This document shows, one piece after another, positions 1 through 8,755 of a stretch of 64,000 bases of DNA. Origin of the DNA: Streptomyces spongiicola (lineage in GTDB: Bacteria; Actinomycetota; Actinomycetes; Streptomycetales; Streptomycetaceae); NCBI RefSeq assembly GCF_003122365.1, contig NZ_CP029254.1, forward strand, positions 2,057,001 to 2,121,000, in the 5' to 3' direction. The translations under genes and the position numbers were made by a program. Each line of letters opens with the position of its first letter. Positions within the stretch are counted from its first letter, which is position 1. The notes beneath the pieces are model-generated. The model saw only the letters and a program-made list of their open reading frames with translations, ran no database searches and was not told the origin of the DNA.

Positions 1-82
1 GCCGTCGACATGTCAGCACGATCACCTCGATTCCCGCGAGCAGACCGGGCGCACCGGGCAGACCGGGCGCCGCACGCCCGAC

Positions 83-931
83 GTGTACGACGAGCACCAC
101 CCGCACGGGCAGTACGGGCAGTACGGGGATGTCGACCTCCCGGCGCTCCCGCCGTTCGACCAGGTCGGCCCCGTGGACGCGCGCGCTCTGTCGAAGACGC
201 TCTTCGCCCGCCTGGAAGCCCTCGAGGAGGGCACGCACGAGTACTCCTACGTGCGCAACACCCTCGTCGAACTGAACCTCGCACTGGTCAAGTTCGCCGC
301 CTCCCGGTTCCGCTCCCGCAGCGAGCCGATGGAGGACATCGTCCAGGTGGGCACGATCGGTCTGATCAAGGCCATCGACCGCTTCGAGCTCAGCCGGGGC
401 GTGGAGTTCCCCACGTTCGCCATGCCGACGATCATCGGCGAGATCAAGCGCTTCTTCCGCGACACCTCCTGGTCCGTACGCGTCCCGCGCCGGTTGCAGG
501 AGCTGCGGCTGGACCTCGCGAAGGCGGGCGACGAGCTCGCCCAGCAGCTCGACCGCGCACCCACGATCGGCGAACTCGCCGAGCGCCTCGGCATCACCGG
601 GGACGAGGTCGTCGAGGGCATGGCCGCGAGCAACGCGTACACCGCGAGTTCGCTGGACGCGCAGCCCGACGAGGACGAGTCCGAGGGCACCCTGGCGGAC
701 CGCATCGGCTACGAGGACCACGGCCTCGAGGGGATCGAGTACATCGAGTCCCTGAAGCCGCTCATCGCCTCGCTGCACGCGCGCGACCGCAGGATCCTCT
801 CGCTCCGCTTCGTCGCCGGCATGACCCAGTCCGAGATCGGCGACGAACTCGGGATCTCGCAGATGCACGTGTCGCGCCTGCTGACCCGCACGCTGACCAG
901 GCTCAGAAGGGGCCTCACGGTCGAGGAGTGA
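83..931 (+). CDS. SigB/SigF-family RNA polymerase sigma factor
   Basis: Group 3 sigma factor of the stress/sporulation type found in several paralogues in Streptomyces; it directs RNA polymerase to alternative promoters and is usually held by an anti-sigma partner. Region 2 is visible around residues 60-135 (ALVKFAASRF, DIVQVGTIGLIKAIDRF, FATF-like FPTFAMPTIIGEIKRFFRD), region 3 around 150-200 (APTIGELAERLGI), and region 4 at the C-terminus (ILSLRFVAGMTQSEIGDELG followed by QMHVSRLLTRTLTRLR). The annotated GTG gives 282 residues, but the frame is open to the left window edge, so the true start may lie further upstream. Which Sig paralogue this is cannot be decided here; the position before the hut genes is reminiscent of SigI, which is inference only. 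Confidence 0.93.
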   Translation: MYDEHHPHGQYGQYGDVDLPALPPFDQVGPVDARALSKTLFARLEALEEGTHEYSYVRNTLVELNLALVKFAASRFRSRSEPMEDIVQVGTIGLIKAIDRFELSRGVEFPTFAMPTIIGEIKRFFRDTSWSVRVPRRLQELRLDLAKAGDELAQQLDRAPTIGELAERLGITGDEVVEGMAASNAYTASSLDAQPDEDESEGTLADRIGYEDHGLEGIEYIESLKPLIASLHARDRRILSLRFVAGMTQSEIGDELGISQMHVSRLLTRTLTRLRRGLTVEE

Positions 932-955
932 ACTCCCGCCCGCGGCACACCGCCT

Positions 956-988
956 GAAGGGTCCGTTCCGTCAAGGGATGGACCCTTC
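956..988 (+). terminator. hairpin terminator after the sigma gene
   Basis: Arms GAAGGGTCC and GGACCCTTC (9 bp, perfect) enclose a 15-nt loop, 25 nt after the sigma factor stop codon. No T-run follows, as is usual in high-GC actinobacteria. Confidence 0.55.
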
Positions 989-1054
989 CGCCGTATTGAC
1001 GGTGGGGTCCGGTATGGGCCACATTGAGCCGGGGGTTCAGGGGGTGGTGGGGCC

Positions 1055-2425
1055 GTGGGGGAGGCGCTGGAAGCACGGATGCGCGACCGCGTCGGCAGGG
1101 AGTGCCTCTATCTGCCGTCGTGCCGGCTCGGGCTGTACGTGGCGCTGCGCCACTGGTGCAGACCCGGCGGGCGGGTGCTGATGTCGCCCGTCAACGACGA
1201 CGTGATCTTCTTCGTGGTGCTGGCGGCGGGCCTCCGCCCCGTGCAGGCACCCCTCGACCCGCGTAGCGGCGCGATCGACGAGTCCGCCGTCCCGGAGGCG
1301 ACCTGGCGGACCGTGGACGCGGTCGTCACCACCAATCTGTACGGCAACCCCGATCCCGCACCCGCGCTGCGCGCCCGCTGCGACACGCTGGGCATCCCGC
1401 TGCTCGAGGACGCGGCGCACGCGATCGGGTCGAGCGTCGGCGGACGGCCCGTCGGCTCGTACGGGGAGGCGTCCGTCTTCAGCCTCTCCAAGCACACCGC
1501 CGCCAAGACCGGGGGCTTCCTGGCGGTCGCCGACCCGGCCCTCCTGGGCGCCCTCCGGGAGGCCCGGGACCGCCTCCTCACGCCTTCCCGGCTGTCCGCC
1601 GAACTCGCCTACGTCCTGCGGCCGTACGCGGAGGCCTCGGTGCGCGGACTGCGCCTGGTCCGGGCTGCCCGGGCCGTGACGCGGCTCCTGGGCATGGAGG
1701 AGCGCGAAGGGATACGGATGCCGCTGCGGCCCGGCGACCTGCGGCAGGCGGTCGCCGGGGCCCCCGCGCTCACACCGTTCCACTCCTGGGTCCGGGTCGA
1801 CATGCACGACTACCGGATCCGCCCCGGACGCGCCCGCCTCCGCCGCACCGCGCGGCTGCTCGACCGCCTCGACGACCGTCTCGCGGCCCATCTCGAAGGC
1901 ACCCGGCGGCTGCTGGCGAGCCCCTGGGCGGCGCCCGGCACCGGCCCGGTCCAGCCGCTCTTCCGCGTACCGCTGCTGGTGGCCGACCGGGACGCGGCCG
2001 TCGCCGCACTGTCCCGGCACCGCATCACCACCGGCTATCTGTACGACCCGCCGCTCGACGACTACGCCTCCGCGCGGTTCACCGACCCGCCGCCCGACCC
2101 GGAACCGGCCCGCTGGTTCGCCCGCCACGCCCTCCCCGCCGACCCGCTCAGGGCGGACCGGATCACCGCCGTCCTGGACGCGGCGGGCGTACACCCGGCC
2201 CAGCCGCCACCGGGAGCACGGCGGGCCGGGGATCCCGAAGGAGGGGCCGGCGGTCGCGAAAGAGGGGCCGGGGGCCCCGGAGGCGGGGCCGGTGGTCTCG
2301 AAAGAGGGGCCGGCGGCCCCGGAGGCGGGGCCGGCGGTCGCGAAAGAGGGGCCGGGGGCCCCGGAGGCGGGGCCGGTGGTCTCGAAAGAGGGGCCGGGGG
2401 CCCCGGAGGCGGGGTCGGTGGCTGA
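1055..2425 (+). CDS. DegT/DnrJ/EryC1/StrS-type PLP aminotransferase
   Basis: Fold-type I PLP enzyme of the family that aminates nucleotide-activated keto-sugars. Seen: LPSCRLGLYVAL near the N-terminus, the PLP-contacting LLEDAAHAIGSSV, and SLSKHTAAKTGG, whose lysine would form the Schiff base. The first ~385 residues fit the family. The last ~60 are a Gly/Arg/Glu-rich tail made by the 42-bp tandem repeat at 2249-2416 and are unlikely to be catalytic. GTG at 1055 is used; an in-frame ATG at 1079 is an alternative. The stop overlaps the proposed start of the flippase, so the two are translationally coupled. It probably makes an amino sugar for the surface glycan of this cluster. Confidence 0.85.
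   Translation: MGEALEARMRDRVGRECLYLPSCRLGLYVALRHWCRPGGRVLMSPVNDDVIFFVVLAAGLRPVQAPLDPRSGAIDESAVPEATWRTVDAVVTTNLYGNPDPAPALRARCDTLGIPLLEDAAHAIGSSVGGRPVGSYGEASVFSLSKHTAAKTGGFLAVADPALLGALREARDRLLTPSRLSAELAYVLRPYAEASVRGLRLVRAARAVTRLLGMEEREGIRMPLRPGDLRQAVAGAPALTPFHSWVRVDMHDYRIRPGRARLRRTARLLDRLDDRLAAHLEGTRRLLASPWAAPGTGPVQPLFRVPLLVADRDAAVAALSRHRITTGYLYDPPLDDYASARFTDPPPDPEPARWFARHALPADPLRADRITAVLDAAGVHPAQPPPGARRAGDPEGGAGGRERGAGGPGGGAGGLERGAGGPGGGAGGRERGAGGPGGGAGGLERGAGGPGGGVGG
2249..2416 (+). repeat. four 42-bp tandem repeats at the DegT/flippase junction
   Basis: Units at 2249, 2291, 2333 and 2375 are almost identical and alternate a GTG or GCG at one position. In the DegT frame each gives 14 residues rich in Gly (GGLERGAGGPGGGA-like). 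In the +1 frame they give VVSKEGP.APEAGP-like repeats and stay open into the flippase. Each unit contains GGAGG eight bases before that GTG/GCG site, copying the flippase's own start signal at 2418. Confidence 0.93.
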
Positions 2426-4814
2426 GACGACCCGGGTGCGGGCGCCCGGTACCGCCACCGGCGGGAGGGCGCCCTCCGACGGGACGCCCAAAGGGGCCGA
2501 GGGCGGCGCCTCCATGTTCCGCAACGCCTATGCGCTGATGCTCTCCACCGGCGTCTCCGCCGCGCTGGGGCTGGGCTTCTGGCTGGTGGCCGCCCGGTAC
2601 TTCACCGAGGAGGCCGTGGGGCAGGGGTCGGCCGCCATCGCCGCGATGCGGCTGCTCGCCTCGATCACCGCCACCACGATGATCGGCGCGGTGGTGCGGT
2701 ACGTGCCCAGGGCCGGACGGGCGACCGGTCCGCTGGTGTGGCGGGCGTACGCGGTCAGTTCGGCCGTCGTGTGCGTCGCGTGCGCGGCCTTCCTCGTCAC
2801 CCTCGACCTGTGGGGACCCTCCTACGCCCCACTGCGGGGCCCCGTCGCCGGAGCGGTCTTCACCGCCGCGTGTGTCGGCTGGGCGCTGCTCACCCTGCAG
2901 GACGGGGTGCTGACGGGGCTGCGCGAGGCCGTCTGGGTGCCGGTGGGCAACGCGGTGTTCTCCGTGGGCAAGCTGCTGCTGCTCGTCGTCCTCGCGGGCG
3001 CCCTCCCCGTCCTCGGGGTCTTCGTGTCGTGGGCGGCGGCGATCGCCCTGTCCGTACTGCCTCTGGGCTGGCTGGTGTTCCGCCGGCTGATACCCCGCCA
3101 CGCCGCCGCCGAGGGCGGCCGCGAGCCGCCGCGGATGCGGGACATCGGGCGCTTCCTCGCCGGGGACTCCGTCGGCGCCCTCTTCTCACTGGCGATGATC
3201 AACCTGCTGCCGGTGATGGTCGCCGTCCGCTTCGACGCCGCGCACAACGGCTTCTTCTACATCGCCTACACCGTCGGCGGCACGATGGAGTTCATGGCCA
3301 TCAACATGGCCTCCTCGCTTACCGCGCACGCCTCGCACAGCCCGGGCAGCCTCGCCGACGGGGTGCGCGGCGCGCTGCGCCGGATGGCGCTGCTGCTCGT
3401 GCCGGTCGTCGCCGTACTCGTCGTCTTCGCACCGCTGATCCTCGCGCCGTTCGGCCCCGACTACGCCGAGCACGGCACGACGGTGCTGAGGCTGCTGGCC
3501 GCCGCCGCGCTGCCCCGCGTCGTCGTGGAGCTGTACATCGGGGTCCTGCGTGTACAGGGCCGTACGGGCGTGCTCGCGGCCCTCCAGGGCACGATGTGCG
3601 CGATGGTGCTCGGCAGCGCCGCGGTCCTGATGGGCCCTTCCGGGATCTCCGGCGCGGGTCTGGCGATGCTGCTGTCCATGGCGCTGATGGCACTGGTCTC
3701 CGCGCCGGGCATCCGGGCTGCGCTCGCCGGGCGGGAGCCCCGTCCGGCGAGCGGGACGGAGCCGTTGAGACCGCGGCGGCACTCCGGGGCCGACGGCTTC
3801 GGCACGACCTGGGCCCGCCTGGCCGCCGCGCGGCGGGCGTCTGCCGGGGCCGGGCAGGACGGGGTCCGGACGCGCGAAGCCGTCTGCCCGCAGGCGGTGT
3901 GCGGGGCGGGGGGTCCGGCGGGCGGGGCATCGGCGCACGGCGCGGGAACCCAGGCCGCGGCACCGGCGCACGGCGCGGAAACCCAGGCCGCGGCACCGGC
4001 GTACGGCGCGCGAACCCAGGCCGCGGCACCGGCGCACGGCGCGCGAACCCAGGCCGCGGCACCGGCGCACGAGAAAGGGAGCCAGGCGCCCCGAACACCC
4101 CCGCACCAGGTGGGAAACCCGCCATCCGGAACCCCGGCGCACGGCCCGCCGGAGTGGTCCCCGGCCGCCGGGCCGGGCGGGGAGTCGGGAACGGCCGCCT
4201 GGCTGTGGCTGCTGCTGGCTCTGGCGGCCGGCCTGTTCTGGTTCCCGCTGGCACGGGCGCGGGACGTACCGCCCGGGCCGCTGACCGGCCGGGAGTTGCT
4301 GCCCGCGCTGCCGCCGCCGACGGTGACCGCCGTGCTGCTGCTGGTGGTCGTGTACAGCGGCGCCGTGGCACTGGACCGTCTGCGGCCGGTCCTGCTCGCG
4401 GCCACCCTGCTCACCACCACGGCCGCGCTGCACACCGCGCCCGCGCTGCTGGGCGTACGTCCCCCGCCCGCCGCCGGGCCGGGGCACGAGGCACTGACTG
4501 AGCTGCTGACCGGGCCGGTGGGGACCGCCGGCCCGGTCGAGGTACGCGCGATCCTGCCGCCCCTGCTGCAACTGCTGTGCCTGGGGCTCGCCGCCACCGC
4601 CCTGCGGGCCCTGGCCGTCCCAGGGCGGACGACCGCGGCGGCGGTGTGGATCCTGGCGGTGGCGGGCTGGGCGGCCCAGGGCGCCTTCGCCGCCGCGGCA
4701 CTACCGGTGACGTCCGGGTTCCTGGCGGTGGCGGTGGCCGCGCACGTCCACCGCCGGACGGGCCCCGGCGCCGCCCGGCGGAAGGACCTCAGCGGCTCGG
4801 GACCGGCTGTCTGA
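2418..4814 (+). CDS. Wzx/MATE-like polysaccharide flippase with extra C-terminal membrane region
   Basis: Oligosaccharide flippase-type membrane protein, expected to move lipid-linked sugar units across the membrane. The family core starts at MFRNAYALMLSTGVSAALG (codon 33 from the GTG used) and has about 12-14 hydrophobic helices up to ~residue 440. A ~150-residue Ala/Pro/Gly/Gln-rich hydrophilic linker follows, with four 33-bp tandem repeats (AHGARTQAAAP units), then a second block of about 5-6 helices (~600-790). That C-terminal block is not part of a normal Wzx protein and looks like a fusion. Start: GTG 2418 has GGAGG eight bases upstream and overlaps the DegT stop; GTG 2292 and 2376 in the repeat array carry the same signal. 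The 3' end overlaps the convergent GH26-like gene by 26 bp. Confidence 0.82.
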   Translation: MAETTRVRAPGTATGGRAPSDGTPKGAEGGASMFRNAYALMLSTGVSAALGLGFWLVAARYFTEEAVGQGSAAIAAMRLLASITATTMIGAVVRYVPRAGRATGPLVWRAYAVSSAVVCVACAAFLVTLDLWGPSYAPLRGPVAGAVFTAACVGWALLTLQDGVLTGLREAVWVPVGNAVFSVGKLLLLVVLAGALPVLGVFVSWAAAIALSVLPLGWLVFRRLIPRHAAAEGGREPPRMRDIGRFLAGDSVGALFSLAMINLLPVMVAVRFDAAHNGFFYIAYTVGGTMEFMAINMASSLTAHASHSPGSLADGVRGALRRMALLLVPVVAVLVVFAPLILAPFGPDYAEHGTTVLRLLAAAALPRVVVELYIGVLRVQGRTGVLAALQGTMCAMVLGSAAVLMGPSGISGAGLAMLLSMALMALVSAPGIRAALAGREPRPASGTEPLRPRRHSGADGFGTTWARLAAARRASAGAGQDGVRTREAVCPQAVCGAGGPAGGASAHGAGTQAAAPAHGAETQAAAPAYGARTQAAAPAHGARTQAAAPAHEKGSQAPRTPPHQVGNPPSGTPAHGPPEWSPAAGPGGESGTAAWLWLLLALAAGLFWFPLARARDVPPGPLTGRELLPALPPPTVTAVLLLVVVYSGAVALDRLRPVLLAATLLTTTAALHTAPALLGVRPPPAAGPGHEALTELLTGPVGTAGPVEVRAILPPLLQLLCLGLAATALRALAVPGRTTAAAVWILAVAGWAAQGAFAAAALPVTSGFLAVAVAAHVHRRTGPGAARRKDLSGSGPAV
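3933..4064 (+). repeat. four 33-bp tandem repeats in the flippase linker
   Basis: Units at 3933, 3966, 3999 and 4032 encode 11-residue AHGA-x-TQAAAP repeats between the two membrane blocks of the flippase. All are in frame, so copy-number change would lengthen the linker without breaking the protein. Confidence 0.9.
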
Positions 4815-5961
4815 ACCAGCCGTCCCGGCCGGCGAGGCGGTAACCCTCCAGCCCCGGACCGTCGTCGACCGTCAGATCGCAGCCCTCGCCCGGCACCGCG
4901 CGGTTCCAGTGCACCATCGCCTTCACCCTGGGCATGGTCCGGGCGACCTCCGGGATGGCCGCGTACCACTCGCGCTGCCGGTCGGGGTCGGCCGGATCGG
5001 GGACGGTCGCGAACTCGGCGAGCATCAGGGGCTTCTCGTCGGAGATGTTCGCGAGCAGCCAGTCGTGGGCGGGCCGCTGGCTGCGCTCGAAGTCCTTCCA
5101 GTCCGTGGTCCGGTGGCAGGTGAAGTAGTTGTACTGGTCCATGGCGAGCCAGTCGACGTAGTCGTCACCCGGGTACAGCCGCTTCATCAGGTCGGCGCTG
5201 CCGAGGTAGCCGGAGACCGTCCACACCCACACCACGTTCCGCGCGCCGAGCTTCTCGAAGCGGTCCCGCAGATGCCGGTAGGCGGCGACGTACTCCTCGG
5301 GCGTCCCGGCGCCCTCCCCGATCCGGGCGTCGACCTCCTGGTCGAAGGAGAGGAAGACCCGCTTCCCGTAGGCCCTGACGCGGCGGATCTGCGGGTCGAT
5401 GATCTCCGTGTCGTACCGGCCCGACGCGATGTTCCGCCAGCCGAGCTGGGTCTCGGTCCAGTTGGCGTGGTGCGGTTCCTTCCAGACCGTGGACTCCCAG
5501 GCGAGCATCAGGAGCCGGTCGCGTCCCAGTTCCTGTTCGTCGGGGGTGAGCAGCTGCCCGTCGAGTTCGTTCCCCGACATGTCGTGGTACGTGTAGACGA
5601 GGTCGAGCCGCCGTCCGATCTTCTTCTCGAACGCGTACACCGGTGCGGTGAGCGAGCCGTTCCCGTCGTAGGGGATGTAGGCACCCCACCAGGCGCCGCA
5701 GCGCGGAGCGAGCGCGTCGTCGGGGGCGCAGGGTCCGGCCGGGGGCTCGCCGGAGACGGCGTTCCCCGGAAGCTCCCCCGGTGGACCACTCCCCGGTGGA
5801 CTCGCCTGCGGGCTCCCCGGCGGACTCCCCGGCGGACTCCCGTCCGCGGGGCCGTCATCGGCGGTGGCCCAGATTCCGATGCCGGCGAGAAGCGCCGCGA
5901 CCGCGGCGAGGACGACCGCCGCGGCCGCTCGCCGCCGGGATCCCGCACGAGGTCCGCTCAT
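4789..5961 (-). CDS. secreted or membrane-anchored GH26-like glycoside hydrolase
   Basis: Resembles glycoside hydrolase family 26 (beta-mannanase-type) proteins found beside exopolysaccharide genes. An N-terminal arginine cluster and hydrophobic helix (residues ~8-32) act as signal peptide or anchor. A Pro/Ser/Gly repeat linker (SPPGSPPGS-like, ~35-65) leads to the catalytic domain from GAWWGAYIPYDG on. Candidate catalytic residues are Glu in FLSFDQEVDARIG (acid/base) and Glu in KPLMLAEFAT (nucleophile). The start codon overlaps the stop of the upstream gene (ATGA), so it is co-translated with the 203-residue membrane protein. It probably trims or releases the glycan made by the cluster. Confidence 0.82.
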   Translation of the reverse strand: MSGPRAGSRRRAAAAVVLAAVAALLAGIGIWATADDGPADGSPPGSPPGSPQASPPGSGPPGELPGNAVSGEPPAGPCAPDDALAPRCGAWWGAYIPYDGNGSLTAPVYAFEKKIGRRLDLVYTYHDMSGNELDGQLLTPDEQELGRDRLLMLAWESTVWKEPHHANWTETQLGWRNIASGRYDTEIIDPQIRRVRAYGKRVFLSFDQEVDARIGEGAGTPEEYVAAYRHLRDRFEKLGARNVVWVWTVSGYLGSADLMKRLYPGDDYVDWLAMDQYNYFTCHRTTDWKDFERSQRPAHDWLLANISDEKPLMLAEFATVPDPADPDRQREWYAAIPEVARTMPRVKAMVHWNRAVPGEGCDLTVDDGPGLEGYRLAGRDGWFRQPVPSR

Positions 5962-6569
5962 CGGCCGCCGCTCCCCGCCGCGCGTCCGGGCGCGGCCTCA
6001 CCGCCTGGCACACCCCGACCACCCGGCGCACCCTCACCGCCCGGCACGCCGTCGCCCCCGTGCGCACCCTCACCGCCCGGCACGCCGTCGCTCCCGGACC
6101 CGGGAGCCGTACCCGGGGACGACGCACCGCCGCTCCCGGCCGTCACCCCGGCCGTCACCCCGGCCGTCGCCCCGGGCGCCTCACCCGAAGCGGCGTCACG
6201 CGCCCCTCCGGCCGCGCCGCGCGTGGCCGCGGGGAGCGGGAGCCCCGGCAGGGCGGCGGCGACCGTCGCGAAGGCCGCGAGGGGCAGCAGGAACGCGGTC
6301 ACCGTGAATCCCCCGGCCAGGAACAGCGAGGTGGCGGTGAGTACGGCGACGGAGAGGCTGATCGGGGCCGCGAGCGCGAAGGCCTCCAGACGGGCGGCGG
6401 GCCGCAGGCCGGCCGGCTGCGGGTGCAGCAGGGCGAGCCCCGGGCCGAAGCCGACGAACAGCAGCACGGGGACCCATCTCAGCGGCGAGCCGCCGGGCAG
6501 CAGGGTGGCGGCGAGCGCCGCCCAGCCGGACAGCGCCACGGCCGCTCTGAACCGGGCCTCTTTCGGCAT
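5958..6569 (-). CDS. small membrane protein with glycine-rich repeat tail
   Basis: 203 residues; family not recognised. The first ~125 residues hold about four hydrophobic helices (AALAATLLPGG, WVPVLLFVGFGPGLALL, AAPISLSVAVLTATSLFL, VTAFLLPLAAFATVAAAL). The last ~80 residues are a Gly/Ala/Ser/Pro tail encoded by tandem repeats (GVPGGEGAHGGD / GVPGGEGAPGGR, and TAGV units) and are presumably extracytoplasmic and disordered. It lies 6 bp after the large membrane protein and overlaps the GH26-like gene by 4 bp, so it belongs to the same operon. The helices loosely resemble DUF1616-type membrane domains; I am not confident of that. Confidence 0.7.
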   Translation of the reverse strand: MPKEARFRAAVALSGWAALAATLLPGGSPLRWVPVLLFVGFGPGLALLHPQPAGLRPAARLEAFALAAPISLSVAVLTATSLFLAGGFTVTAFLLPLAAFATVAAALPGLPLPAATRGAAGGARDAASGEAPGATAGVTAGVTAGSGGASSPGTAPGSGSDGVPGGEGAHGGDGVPGGEGAPGGRGVPGGEAAPGRAAGSGGR

Positions 6570-6575
6570 CGGGAA

Positions 6576-8474
6576 TCACCTCGCTGATGATCGGTGTTCG
6601 AGTACGACGCCGTAGGGGTGTTCCTCGACGACGGTGAAGAGCGGGGACGCCGCGAGCCTGTCGCGCAGCCTCGCGAAGCCACCCGGGGGGAGCAGCCCCT
6701 CGCCCGCGGTGTAGACGTCCTGGGTTCGGGTGAGGATGACGTACGCCCGCGTCCCGGGCGGGATCCCGTCGTCCAGATAGCGGGCCGGGTCGGCGAGCAT
6801 CCGTTCGTTCTCCGGCAGTTCCTGCTCGGCGAAGAACCAGTGCTCCAGCCGGTCGTAGCGGTGCAGCGCCCTCGGGAACGAGCCGGTGGCGGCGAGGACC
6901 AGGCTTCCCTCGGGGGCCCGGTCGATGGACCGGGTGACCAGGGCCGTCTCGGCCGGCGGGGTGTAGTGCATGCTCTCCTTGCCGTAGTACGAGGGGAGGA
7001 ACCCGGCGGCGAGCGCGACCAGCGACACGGGCAGCGCGACGGCGGCGACACGGCGGCGGACGGTCCTGGCGCGCGGTGAGGCGGCCCGGGCACCGGCGGC
7101 CGGGACGAGTGCCGCGGCGGCGAAGAACGCCGCTCCCGGCAGCCCGAACAGGTAGACGCGGAAGAGCATTTCACCGCCGTAGTCGTTGACGGCGAACAGC
7201 GGCAGCGGCGCCGCCGACACCACCAGCAGCGGCAGGGCGCTGCGGACCAGCCTGCGCCGGGTGAGCACGGCGACGGCGGCCGGCACCGCGACCGCGAACA
7301 CCATCAGCACATTGGCCAGGCCGGCGAGTTCGGGACCGGGGCCGGTCAGCCGGCCGGCGTACCCCGGGCGGGAGTTGCGGGTCAGCTCGCCGAGGGACTC
7401 GCGCAGGGTGCCGAGGGTCTCCATGAACAGCGGCCGCCCCATGGTCAGGTCCCAGACCAGCATCACGGCACAGGCGACGGCGAGGAGCCCGTAGTTGCGG
7501 TAGCGGCGGGTGAGGAGCAGGGCGGACAGCGACACGCACAGCATCACCGGGGTGAGCTGGTGCGAGGCGTTGACCGCCAGGAGCAGGGGCACGAGGAGCA
7601 GCACGCAGACGGCGCGCTGGCGCCGCCCGGTCGGCGGTGGCACGGCGGCCGCGGCCGGGTCGAGGAACGTGCGGTCCCGCAGCCTCCCGGCCGACCCCGG
7701 CAGCACGAAGTGGCGCAGCACCACCGCGAGTACCGTCAGATGCAGCAGGTAGGCGAAGCCCTGCGGGGCGAGGTAGTCCTGGCCGACCCAGTTGGCGAGC
7801 TGGTAGATCCAGACACCGGTCCACACCAGCCGCCAGTCCTCGGCGAAGGTCCGGTAGAGCAGCACGAGCACGGGCATGAGCAGCAGCCCGAGCACCACCG
7901 GCGCCCAGTTGAGGTACGCGGCCGCGCTCTCCACCCCGAAGGAACGCACCAGGGCGGCGTTGAGGCCGAAGAAGCCGGGCCACTGCTCGTAGGCCGCCAT
8001 GTTGCCGGACAGCGGCGCGTGGGGCCGCAGTTCGCCGCTCGCCAGAAGGGTGTCGACGACGGCGTCGTGCTTGGAGGCCCACGGGTAGCGCACCGAGTCG
8101 TACAGCAGCGCGGGAGGGGCCTTGAGGGCGAACAGCATCCCGACGCAGTAGGCGGCCGGCCACCAGGGGGCGGTACCCGCGCGCCGCAGCGCGAGCAGGA
8201 AGCCGCCGGTGAGCACCAGGAGCGCGGCGAAGAACGACGCCGGCAGCCGGTCGAGGAGTCCGTACTCCCCCATCGTCCGGAAGCCGATGCGCGGCAGGGC
8301 GTATCCCCACAGGGCGAGACCGAGGAGCAGCGGGAGCCAGGTGAGGCCGGGCAGGGGCGGCCGTCTCCGCGGGCGGGCGCCGGTGACCGCGGGCGGGCGG
8401 TGGCCCTCGGCCCGTGCCGCCGCCCGCAGCACGCCGCTCCCGGTGACCGGTGTGGGCACGCGTTGCTGCTGCAC
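6576..8474 (-). CDS. multi-spanning membrane protein, glycosyltransferase-like (GT-C type)
   Basis: 632 residues with roughly 11-13 hydrophobic helices between residues 45 and 480 and a soluble C-terminal domain of ~130 residues (from FLPSYYGKESMHYTPP onward). The pattern (an acidic/aromatic loop after the first helices, many helices, C-terminal extracytoplasmic domain) resembles GT-C glycosyltransferases and actinobacterial membrane proteins of exopolysaccharide clusters. No diagnostic catalytic motif was identified, so the transferase role is inference. It heads a run of closely spaced minus-strand genes (6576-4789). Confidence 0.7.
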   Translation of the reverse strand: MQQQRVPTPVTGSGVLRAAARAEGHRPPAVTGARPRRRPPLPGLTWLPLLLGLALWGYALPRIGFRTMGEYGLLDRLPASFFAALLVLTGGFLLALRRAGTAPWWPAAYCVGMLFALKAPPALLYDSVRYPWASKHDAVVDTLLASGELRPHAPLSGNMAAYEQWPGFFGLNAALVRSFGVESAAAYLNWAPVVLGLLLMPVLVLLYRTFAEDWRLVWTGVWIYQLANWVGQDYLAPQGFAYLLHLTVLAVVLRHFVLPGSAGRLRDRTFLDPAAAAVPPPTGRRQRAVCVLLLVPLLLAVNASHQLTPVMLCVSLSALLLTRRYRNYGLLAVACAVMLVWDLTMGRPLFMETLGTLRESLGELTRNSRPGYAGRLTGPGPELAGLANVLMVFAVAVPAAVAVLTRRRLVRSALPLLVVSAAPLPLFAVNDYGGEMLFRVYLFGLPGAAFFAAAALVPAAGARAASPRARTVRRRVAAVALPVSLVALAAGFLPSYYGKESMHYTPPAETALVTRSIDRAPEGSLVLAATGSFPRALHRYDRLEHWFFAEQELPENERMLADPARYLDDGIPPGTRAYVILTRTQDVYTAGEGLLPPGGFARLRDRLAASPLFTVVEEHPYGVVLEHRSSAR

Positions 8475-8574
8475 CGTGCGACTCCCCCCACGGATGTGGA
8501 CGCTGCTGTCAGACCGCCGTCCCTTTCAGCGAAGTATAGGAATCTGGTGAGGTTTTGGGCGGCTCTCGACCATC

Positions 8575-8755
8575 TTCACCCGTCGCCCGTCGCCCGGGGG
8601 CCCGGGGCCCGTCGCTCGGCACTCGGCGCTCGGCGCCTGTCGCCCGGCGCCCGGCATCCGACGTCTGTCGCCTGTCGCCCGGCGTCCGGGGCCCGTCGCT
8701 CGGCGCTCGGCATCCGACGTCTGTCGCCCGGCGCCCGGCGCCCGGGGCCGGTCAC
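8575..8755. repeat. degenerate GC-rich repeat between NodB and GT-C genes
   Basis: Imperfect direct repeats built from GTCGCCCGGCGCCCGG, GCATCCGACGTCTGTCGCC and CGTCGCTCGGC blocks fill the space just downstream of the NodB gene stop. They form many overlapping weak hairpins and may act as a terminator. No coding signal was seen. Confidence 0.75.

Noticed and set aside
996..1024. Promoter of the DegT gene from TTGACG at 996
   Set aside because: No acceptable -10 hexamer at 16-19 bp; left unassigned.
2249..2416. CRISPR-like array
   Set aside because: Repeats abut each other without unique spacers and are in-frame coding sequence. The same holds for the arrays at 3933, 21148 and 50280; no cas genes are present.
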